Below, in pieces: positions 38,549 to 45,292 of a DNA stretch of 64,000 nucleotides (the first letter of the stretch is position 1; each line of letters opens with the position of its first letter). A program made the position numbers and the translations under genes. The notes under the pieces are model-generated. The model worked only from the letters and a program-made list of their open reading frames with translations. It did not search any database and was not told the DNA's origin. Origin of the DNA: Colwellia sp. 12G3 (GTDB lineage: Bacteria > Pseudomonadota > Gammaproteobacteria > Enterobacterales > Alteromonadaceae); the NCBI RefSeq assembly GCF_002836775.1, contig NZ_PJAQ01000054.1:62001-126000 (forward strand), in the 5' to 3' direction.

Positions 38549-39325
38549 TTAAAACTGATAATCAATTTTAAAATTAAAGGAGGTATCCGATTGACTGTAA
38601 TTACCCCAATCTAAATTGGAATAAACAACCTCCCCCGCCAAACCCATACCAAAAGAAAAACGATGTTCTATCGCTATATTTGCACCAAGCATATAACCAT
38701 TACTTTTAAGTTCTTCGGTTGGGGCGTTAGAAGAAGCTTTATAACCACTGAGTTGTCCCCACTGATAGAAAGGACCACCATAAATAATATCTCTAGCAGC
38801 AAACTTATACCCTACAACCCAAGCAATATCATAAATATCGGTATCATGTTCCCAAACACTGGTGTTAGTTGTACTGTCACAAGAAAATTCATCACAACTC
38901 CAGTTGTTGTTATAAGTTGAGTATTGCTCACCAGTTGCATTTTGCTCATAGCCTAAGGTAAATGCTTGTGAAAGGTTTCCTTTGCTTGATTGCTCAGTGT
39001 GGGCGCCATAAAATTGATATTTTAGACCAATGCGAGTGGCAGAGTCATCGTCATTTCTTATTGATATTTCTAAACCTTTAGCAGCAGTGATATTACCACG
39101 AGCGAAACCATAAACCTCAGTGCCATCGTAGTTATAAAGGTTATCCTCAATAGCTAGAGTTGTTCTGCCGCCATGGCCGACAGCCAAGTTAACCTTTAAA
39201 GGCTCACTGCTCACTTCTGGGTTATCAAATCGCGTAGTAGACATAGAAACAGTAACAGGGTGAGAAGAGCAAGCGGATAAAAGCAGACTTAAAGATAGGC
39301 AGGTAAATAGAGTGGAGTATTTCAT
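38549..39325 (-). CDS. Lipoprotein with outer-membrane beta-barrel-like sequence
   Basis: A 258-residue protein with a lipoprotein signal (LSLSLLLSACSS, Cys19). The rest has alternating beta-strand patterns (YEQNATGEQYSTYNN, DIAWVVGYKFAARDIIYGGPF, MLGANIAIEHRFSFGMGL) and ends in FKIDYQF, a C-terminal aromatic typical of outer-membrane barrels. I do not recognise a named family. It contains DEFSCDSTT, so four cysteines including the lipobox may matter. The gene is divergent from the His-rich/RND operon across 160 bases, which could mean shared regulation. Confidence 0.65.
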   Translation of the reverse strand: MKYSTLFTCLSLSLLLSACSSHPVTVSMSTTRFDNPEVSSEPLKVNLAVGHGGRTTLAIEDNLYNYDGTEVYGFARGNITAAKGLEISIRNDDDSATRIGLKYQFYGAHTEQSSKGNLSQAFTLGYEQNATGEQYSTYNNNWSCDEFSCDSTTNTSVWEHDTDIYDIAWVVGYKFAARDIIYGGPFYQWGQLSGYKASSNAPTEELKSNGYMLGANIAIEHRFSFGMGLAGEVVYSNLDWGNYSQSDTSFNFKIDYQF

Positions 39326-39485
39326 TAATGTCGAATCCTTTTGATATTATGCGAGCAAAGATAACAAAGTTATATAACTAGCTCCATAACAATTCCTAAC
39401 TTCTAAGTAAGAAGGAGTGTGATAACAATATATATCGTAAAACAGGTGTCAATATTTATACTGCTTTGTTAAGCTGCGTTGTTTT

Positions 39486-39857
39486 TTGGACATTCATTCT
39501 AACTTATTTGTGAGTTTCTCTGTGCGTATTTTTTGCTTTTACATTGTTATTATCTTGATTGCCTTGCAATCGGTTAATGCGATCTCAGCAATTAATGATA
39601 TTCATCAAGACAGTGATCACCATAATGAAGCAGAGCTATTAGCTTTTCAGACACAAGCAGTTGATGGTCAATCGACACACAGTGATGCTGACCATCCAGA
39701 TTGTCACTCTAACCATTGCCATCACAGTAACTTGATTTACTTAGACTTGTCTTCACAAGTGTATTTATCTAATACCATTGATAAGCAAGTAATCAATAAA
39801 ACCGTATTATTTAACTCTTTACCCGTCAGCCCTGATTCACGTCCTCCTATCGTTTAG
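39486..39857 (+). CDS. Small His-rich exported protein ahead of the RND operon
   Basis: Up to 123 residues, with a TTG start at 39486 (GTG 39510 and 39522 are alternatives). A hydrophobic signal segment (FCFYIVIILIALQSVNA) is followed by a short His/Asp-rich tract: HQDSDHHNE, then HSDADHPDCHSNHCHHSN. The remainder is unremarkable. It is likely a periplasmic metal-binding protein for the efflux system that starts 94 bases downstream. Similar His-rich leader proteins precede Cus/Czc-type operons in other proteobacteria. No named family is assigned. Confidence 0.6.
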   Translation: MDIHSNLFVSFSVRIFCFYIVIILIALQSVNAISAINDIHQDSDHHNEAELLAFQTQAVDGQSTHSDADHPDCHSNHCHHSNLIYLDLSSQVYLSNTIDKQVINKTVLFNSLPVSPDSRPPIV

Positions 39858-39951
39858 CTCTTATTTAATTCGTGCGCGATTAACTTCGCCAATTTTTTAA
39901 TAAGTTATACCAACGGGTTAATTAATCCTCTTGGTATTAAACGAGATCTTT

Positions 39952-41343
39952 ATGAATTTTTCCAAATCATTCAGCTTGCTGGCTGCTGTATTCTTGCCTG
40001 TAATTTTTACCCAAATGAGCCTAGCTCAAACTAAGACTAGTGATAACCACGAAGACGAAACTCAGTTGCTAAGCTTTACTGCGGAACAAATGCAAATGGC
40101 AGATATTAACGTTGCCCAATTAACCCCACAGTATATGGATAAACGTCTATACGCTCCTGGTGAGGTACAAGCAAACGGCTATACCAGTTATGTCGTTTCT
40201 CCTCGCGTTGAGTCAGTCATTGTTCGCCGCCATGCTATTTTGGGTGAACATGTTGAGCAGGGACAGTCGTTAGTAACCTTGTTTAGTGAGGATGTAGCAC
40301 AGGCTCAAGCTCTGTACCGTATTTCATATGCTGATTGGCAACGCGCTAAAAAAGTAAGCAAAGATGTTATTAGTGAAAGCCAGTTATTATCTACGGAAAC
40401 TGATTATATTGCCGCTTATAGTCGATTAAAAGCGTATGGTTTATCAAAAAAAGCCATCGACTTAATTGCCGCAGATAATAGTTCTGCTTTAGGTGAATAT
40501 ACGCTAAAAGCAGAGCGTTCTGGCTCAGTGCTGTCCGATGATTTTCAACAAGGTCAAAGAGTTAGTGCGGGTGATTCAATTATGGTGCTAACCGATGAGC
40601 ATGAACTTTGGGTTGAAGCTCGTCTTGCAGCTAATAATAGAATGCCGCTAACTAAAGGCACCCAAGCGCAAGTGATTCTCTCGGGTACCGCACCAGGGGA
40701 AGATAACACTTACCAAGCAGAAGTTATTCAACAAGCCCATACTATTGATCCTAAAACACGTACTCGAATTGTACGTCTGAAAGTGAAAAATACTAATCAT
40801 CAATTACACCCAGGTTTATTTGTTGATGTTTATTTCTCTGTGATCACTAAAGAGCCAATACTGGTTGTACCTGAAAGTGCGTTATTACGCGGTAGTGATG
40901 GCGATTGGCTCATCTACAGCAAACAAGAAAGTACCAATAAAGATGCAGTACACAGTGAAGAGGCGATGCATGAGCAAGATGAAATAAGTAGTCATGTTGA
41001 AAATGATCAACACAAAGAAGAGTCACCTAAAAAACATAACCATGATCATAATGAAGCCGCTGAGCATGTTGAATTAAATAAGGAAATATTATCCGTGAGT
41101 CTTGCTACCGAACAGGCTCAAGCAAATGAGCATAAAGAGGAACATCAGCAAGATCAGACAAGCTTTATCGCACAAGAGGTTGAATTAGGTGCTATATATC
41201 GGGTTTTTTCTCCAGAAAAAAAGCAGTGGTTAAGCTGGCGCGAAGTAACAGGTGTTGCTCCGAATAGTCACTTTGCTATCACGGGCGCATTTTTTATTGC
41301 CTCACAAGGCGCTAAAAGCGGCTTTGATGCCCATAACCACTAA
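39952..41343 (+). CDS. Heavy-metal RND efflux periplasmic adaptor (CusB/CzcB-like)
   Basis: A 463-residue membrane fusion protein with a signal peptide (MNFSKSFSLLAAVFLPVIFT then SLAQ). It has barrel-sandwich and helical hairpin pieces: RLYAPGEVQANGYTSYVVSP, GEHVEQGQSLVTLFSEDV and LKAERSGSVLSDDFQQGQRV. Beta-barrel and membrane-proximal parts follow (GLFVDVYFSV, VPESALLRG). Near residue 330 an insertion of about 70 residues is rich in His and Glu (HSEEAMHEQDE, HNHDHNEAAEH, EHKEEHQQDQ) and may sequester metal. The frame opens at TTG 39931, but ATG 39952 fits the signal peptide. It links the RND pump to an outer-membrane channel, which is not encoded here. Confidence 0.88.
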   Translation: MNFSKSFSLLAAVFLPVIFTQMSLAQTKTSDNHEDETQLLSFTAEQMQMADINVAQLTPQYMDKRLYAPGEVQANGYTSYVVSPRVESVIVRRHAILGEHVEQGQSLVTLFSEDVAQAQALYRISYADWQRAKKVSKDVISESQLLSTETDYIAAYSRLKAYGLSKKAIDLIAADNSSALGEYTLKAERSGSVLSDDFQQGQRVSAGDSIMVLTDEHELWVEARLAANNRMPLTKGTQAQVILSGTAPGEDNTYQAEVIQQAHTIDPKTRTRIVRLKVKNTNHQLHPGLFVDVYFSVITKEPILVVPESALLRGSDGDWLIYSKQESTNKDAVHSEEAMHEQDEISSHVENDQHKEESPKKHNHDHNEAAEHVELNKEILSVSLATEQAQANEHKEEHQQDQTSFIAQEVELGAIYRVFSPEKKQWLSWREVTGVAPNSHFAITGAFFIASQGAKSGFDAHNH

Positions 41344-41365
41344 CTTGTGCTACTGGAGTAATTTC

Positions 41366-44300
41366 ATGTTAAATCGTTTAATTGAATGGGCTATCGGCAA
41401 TAAATTGTTGGTGGTCATTGCCTTATTTACCCTCATGATTAGCAGTGTCATGGTACTGCCTAAACTTAATCTCGATGCTTTTCCCGATGTGACTAATGTC
41501 CAAGTGGTTATTAATACCGAAGCACCCGGTTTAGCCGCGGAAGAGGTTGAGCAATTAATTACCTTTCCGATAGAAGCGGTAATGTATGCCTTACCTGATG
41601 TTGAGCAAGTACGCTCTATTTCTAAAACAGGTTTGTCTGGCATAACAGTTGTTTTTAAAGAAGGCACCGATATCTATTTTGCCAGGCAGTTAGTTTTTGA
41701 GCGCTTACAAGCGGCCAAAGAACTGATCCCTCAAGGTATTGGCGCACCTGAAATAGGCCCTAACACCTCTGGCTTAGGACAAGTTTATCAGTACTTACTC
41801 ACTACGGAAGATGGCTACGATATAGACATCATGACACTGCGTAGTTTGAATGACTGGTTAGTTAAGTTGATGTTAATGCCAATTGATGGCGTAACTGAAG
41901 TGCTGTCATTTGGCGGTGAAGTGAAACAATACCAAGTCAATATTGAGCCCAATAAACTATTAGCCTATCAGTTAAATCAGCAACAAGTGATCGAGGCTAT
42001 CGAAAACAACAATCAAAATGCTGGTGGTTGGTATTTAAACCGAGGGCAAGAGCAACTGGTTATTCGTGGTATGGGTTGGTTAACATCGGGAGAACATTCA
42101 TTAGTAGAAATAGCGCAAGTACCCCTAAAAACAATTGACGGTGTTGTGGTTACCGTCGGTGATGTGGCAACGGTAAGTCTAGGCAGTGAAATTCGTCAAG
42201 GAGCGGTAACTATGTCTAGCCGTGATGCTGACGGGAATATTCAAAGTGCAGGGGAAGTGGTTACCGGTATTATTTTAAAGCGTATGGGAGCAAATACCAA
42301 GACGACAATTGATGGTATTAACGCCCGAGAAGCAATGATTAATCAGGCTTTACCCGAAGGAGTGAAATTTGTTGTGCTTTATGATCAAGCCGAGTTAATT
42401 ACCAAAGCAGTGACCACGGTGACCGATGCATTACTCTTTGCCTTTGTCTTGATCATTATAATATTGGCATTATTTTTAATGAATTTATCAGCAACCTTTT
42501 TAGTGCTGATCTCTATTCCTATTGCTATTGGCTTAGCGCTTATGGTGATGACATGGTTGGGCATATCGGCCAACTTAATGTCATTAGGTGGTTTAGCCGT
42601 TGCTATTGGTATGTTGGTTGATGGTGCGGTGGTGATGGTTGAAAATATTTTCAAACAGCTAGCTCTTGCGCAAGACAAAGCTAAGCAAAAGTTATCTGCT
42701 GAGGAGATACAAAGTACCATAAGCCAAGCGGCACAAGCCGTGGTACGCCCTATATTCTTTGCTACCGCTATTATACTTGTTGTCTTTATGCCGCTATTTA
42801 GCTTTGAAGGTGTTGAAGCTAAGTTATTTCAGCCTATGGCAATTAGTATCATGTTAGCTATGTTGTCAGCGTTGATTGTCGCAATAATTATTGTGCCAGC
42901 GTTGGCTAGCATCTTATTTAAGCGCGAAATTAAGGTAAGAGAAAGCATTGTATTAAAGCCCATTACTGCTTTATATCGGTATAGTTTAGCGAAGGCGTTA
43001 ATCTGGAAGAAAACAATTGTTAGCTTCGCCTTGGTTTTAATGGTGTCAGCAATAGCTCTTGTTCCTCAGTTAGGTACTGAATTTGTTCCTGAACTGGAAG
43101 AAGGCACCATTAACTTACGTGTTACGTTAGCTCCGTCAGCAAGTTTAACAACAGCACTGGCGGTTGCCCCCAAACTAGAAAAAATATTGCTAACATTTCC
43201 AGAGGTTACTTATGCACTGAGTCGTGTTGGTCGTCCTGAAATTGGTGGCGATCCTGAGCCAGTAAATAATATTGAGATTTATCTTGGACTTAAACCTGTT
43301 AATGAATGGCAAAGTGCAGGTAATCGTAATGATCTACAAAACAAAATGGCTGAAAAGCTTGAGCAATTCCCAGGTTTACTCTTTAACTTTTCACAACCGA
43401 TCGCGACGCGTGTGGATGAATTACTCTCAGGAGTGAAAGCCCAACTGGCGATAAAGTTATTTGGTAGTGATTTGGCGGTATTAGCGGATAAGGGACAACA
43501 AATAGCGCAAGCAGTAAAAGGTGTTACTGGCGCGAAGGATGTTGCTATGGAACAAATTGCCGGTGAAGCCCAACTGGTAATCAAACCTAAACGCAGACAA
43601 CTATCTCGTTATGGCTTATCAGTTGCTGATGTGATGAATGTGGTCAGTGATGGTCTTGGTGGACGAGCTGCAGGACAGATAATTAATGGTAATGAACGCT
43701 ATGATATTTATGTTCGTCTTGCTGGCGCATTTAGGCAAGATGTTGCGGCAATTAGTGAATTGCGTTTGTTGGCGCCTAACGGTGCTTGGTTACGTTTAGG
43801 GGATATTGCTGAAATAGCTGTAGAATCAGGGCCACCGCAAGTACGCCGTGATGATGTACAAAGGCGTGTGGTTATCCAAGCGAATGTGCAAGGTCGTGAT
43901 ATGGGTAGTGTTGTCGCAGAAATACGGCAAGCAATAGCGCAGCAAGTAGCATTACCAGCAGGTTATAGCGTGCAAATTGGTGGGCAATTTGAATCACAAC
44001 AACGCGCGCAACAACGTTTAATGTTAGTTGTACCGCTGTCATTGGCGTTGATTGCTTTATTACTTTACTTTGCCTTTAACTCGGTTGGACAAGCCTTACT
44101 TATTTTACTTAATGTCCCTTTAGCCACTATTGGCGGTATTGTTGCCTTATATGTATCGGGGCAATACTTGTCGGTACCCAGCTCGGTAGGTTTTATCACC
44201 TTGTTTGGTGTCGCTGTACTTAATGGCGTGGTGATGGTGGAAAGCATTAATGCTGAGATAAGGCTGGTGTTGAGTAAAGGCACCGCAACAGCCTTTCAGG

Positions 44301-44530
44301 TAAACAATGCAATATTTGATGGCGCACTGGCACGTTTACGACCGGTATTGATGACTGCGATCACATCTCTGTTAGGCTTGTTGCCGATGTTAATATCCAC
44401 AGGTGTAGGTGCTGAAATACAAAAGCCATTGGCGACAGTTATTGTAGGGGGTTTAGTGAGTGCAACGTTACTAACATTATTTGTTTTGCCGGTACTTTAT
44501 CGACGATTTTCAAAAAACAAGTTTGTATAG
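41366..44530 (+). CDS. Heavy-metal RND efflux pump (CusA/CzcA family)
   Basis: A 1054-residue inner-membrane proton/metal antiporter. The start at ATG 41366 (MLNRLIEWAIGNKLLVVIAL) has GGAG upstream; the longer frame overlaps the adaptor and lacks support. Hallmarks are LPKLNLDAFPDVTNVQVVIN and the TM4 motif AVAIGMLVDGAVVMVEN, where Asp near residue 416 is the likely proton-relay residue. TELVPELEEGTINL-like sequence and the C-terminal GVAVLNGVVMVESI also fit. The TM4 motif is neither the DFG form of cobalt/zinc/cadmium pumps nor the exact CusA form, so the metal is left open. A strong terminator follows. Confidence 0.9.
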   Translation: MLNRLIEWAIGNKLLVVIALFTLMISSVMVLPKLNLDAFPDVTNVQVVINTEAPGLAAEEVEQLITFPIEAVMYALPDVEQVRSISKTGLSGITVVFKEGTDIYFARQLVFERLQAAKELIPQGIGAPEIGPNTSGLGQVYQYLLTTEDGYDIDIMTLRSLNDWLVKLMLMPIDGVTEVLSFGGEVKQYQVNIEPNKLLAYQLNQQQVIEAIENNNQNAGGWYLNRGQEQLVIRGMGWLTSGEHSLVEIAQVPLKTIDGVVVTVGDVATVSLGSEIRQGAVTMSSRDADGNIQSAGEVVTGIILKRMGANTKTTIDGINAREAMINQALPEGVKFVVLYDQAELITKAVTTVTDALLFAFVLIIIILALFLMNLSATFLVLISIPIAIGLALMVMTWLGISANLMSLGGLAVAIGMLVDGAVVMVENIFKQLALAQDKAKQKLSAEEIQSTISQAAQAVVRPIFFATAIILVVFMPLFSFEGVEAKLFQPMAISIMLAMLSALIVAIIIVPALASILFKREIKVRESIVLKPITALYRYSLAKALIWKKTIVSFALVLMVSAIALVPQLGTEFVPELEEGTINLRVTLAPSASLTTALAVAPKLEKILLTFPEVTYALSRVGRPEIGGDPEPVNNIEIYLGLKPVNEWQSAGNRNDLQNKMAEKLEQFPGLLFNFSQPIATRVDELLSGVKAQLAIKLFGSDLAVLADKGQQIAQAVKGVTGAKDVAMEQIAGEAQLVIKPKRRQLSRYGLSVADVMNVVSDGLGGRAAGQIINGNERYDIYVRLAGAFRQDVAAISELRLLAPNGAWLRLGDIAEIAVESGPPQVRRDDVQRRVVIQANVQGRDMGSVVAEIRQAIAQQVALPAGYSVQIGGQFESQQRAQQRLMLVVPLSLALIALLLYFAFNSVGQALLILLNVPLATIGGIVALYVSGQYLSVPSSVGFITLFGVAVLNGVVMVESINAEIRLVLSKGTATAFQVNNAIFDGALARLRPVLMTAITSLLGLLPMLISTGVGAEIQKPLATVIVGGLVSATLLTLFVLPVLYRRFSKNKFV

Positions 44531-44534
44531 GAGT

Positions 44535-44563
44535 AAACCAGAGTAGCTAAGCTACTCTGGTTT
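44535..44563 (+). terminator. Terminator after the RND operon
   Basis: AAACCAGAGTAGCT (44535-44548) pairs with AGCTACTCTGGTTT (44550-44563) around a single base, in practice a 12-13 bp stem with a small loop, followed by TTTG. It lies 5 bases after the pump stop codon. Confidence 0.75.
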
Positions 44564-45027
44564 GAATATACGAATAAACAACGATTGACAGATCAGGTGA
44601 GAATTCATAACAAACAATTTGTTTGGTACTTTGTATATTATTACGGCAGCAATACCAGGAAGTAGTCATAAAACCGTAACAGTATTATTCTACGAAGAGT
44701 TATGCTTTATGTATACATAGCATGGTGTTGTTTAAGTATACCTTTATTGCATAATAAAGAATCGAAGCGGCTTTACTACTAAGGCTCGATTGATATAAAA
44801 AAATATGGCTTATACTTTTTAGTCATAAAAAAATAATTTATACTGGTCAATCTGTTGCCAGCTATTGTCTTTACTCGCTTATGTTTTTTAGTTATGTAAA
44901 AGTGTAAATAATCTGTAAAAAAAGCTTAATAATAGACTGGTAATCACGCCAATTTCTGATAATCTCTTACCTCGTTATTTTTAGTCGTTGCTTTTTCGTA
45001 CAGCTAAAAAATAACAAGATAATAAAA

Positions 45028-45036
45028 TTATCCACA
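45028..45036 (+). promoter_or_regulatory. DnaA box (TTATCCACA), first
   Basis: An exact match to the consensus DnaA-binding nonamer, inside a very AT-rich stretch about 260 bases upstream of polA. A second exact copy in the same orientation is at 45174-45182. Confidence 0.6.
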
Positions 45037-45119
45037 TATAATAAAAATAAAAACATTGTGTATTAAAAAGCTTTATCACTTCGCTTTTTTTCAATGAAAC
45101 CAAAATGTTATATTTATAA

Positions 45120-45156
45120 AGCCAGATTCACAACGCGTGAATATCTGGCTGTTTTT
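45120..45156 (+). terminator. Terminator-like hairpin upstream of polA
   Basis: Outer stem AGCCAGA (45120-45126) with TCTGGCT (45144-45150), inner stem TTCAC with GTGAA, a 2-base bulge, then GTTTTT. It would end + strand transcription arising within the spacer, because the RND operon already has its own terminator 550 bases earlier. Confidence 0.6.
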
Positions 45157-45173
45157 CGTACTTGATCACAAGG

Positions 45174-45182
45174 TTATCCACA
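45174..45182 (+). promoter_or_regulatory. DnaA box (TTATCCACA), second
   Basis: An exact consensus nonamer about 110 bases before the polA start, surrounded by three GATC sites (45164, 45187 and 45194) within about 35 bases. It suggests DnaA control of polA or an origin-like DnaA-binding region. Confidence 0.6.
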
Positions 45183-45292
45183 AGTGGATCCTTGATCCAA
45201 GCAATTAAGAACACTGATAAAGTGGAGCCTACTTACGCTTTGTGGCATGCTTAGCCATCTTTAGCTTAATTTAGTCGCTTCGCGTATTTCTT

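Larger units (their letters stand above)
44564..45292. other. 730-base AT-rich spacer upstream of polA
   Basis: No plausible protein gene. Contents: a TTGACA hexamer at 44585; an operator-like dyad CAAACAA-T-TTGTTTG (44611-44625); the palindrome ATGTATACAT (44709-44718) flanked by ATGCT and AGCAT; two DnaA boxes (45028, 45174); a small A/T-flanked hairpin (45065-45090); and a terminator-like hairpin (45120-45156). The polA promoter must lie in its last part. The hairpins suggest a short transcript ends here. Confidence 0.55.

Noticed and set aside
44564..45292. Spot 42 (spf) RNA next to polA
   Set aside because: The expected GC-rich 3' stem and the conserved single-stranded segments are not recognisable, and here the spacer is upstream of polA rather than downstream.
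44900..45292. Full chromosomal oriC
   Set aside because: Only two consensus DnaA boxes are present, with no ordered AT 13-mers or the usual neighbouring genes (mnmG, mioC, dnaA). Kept only as a DnaA-box finding.
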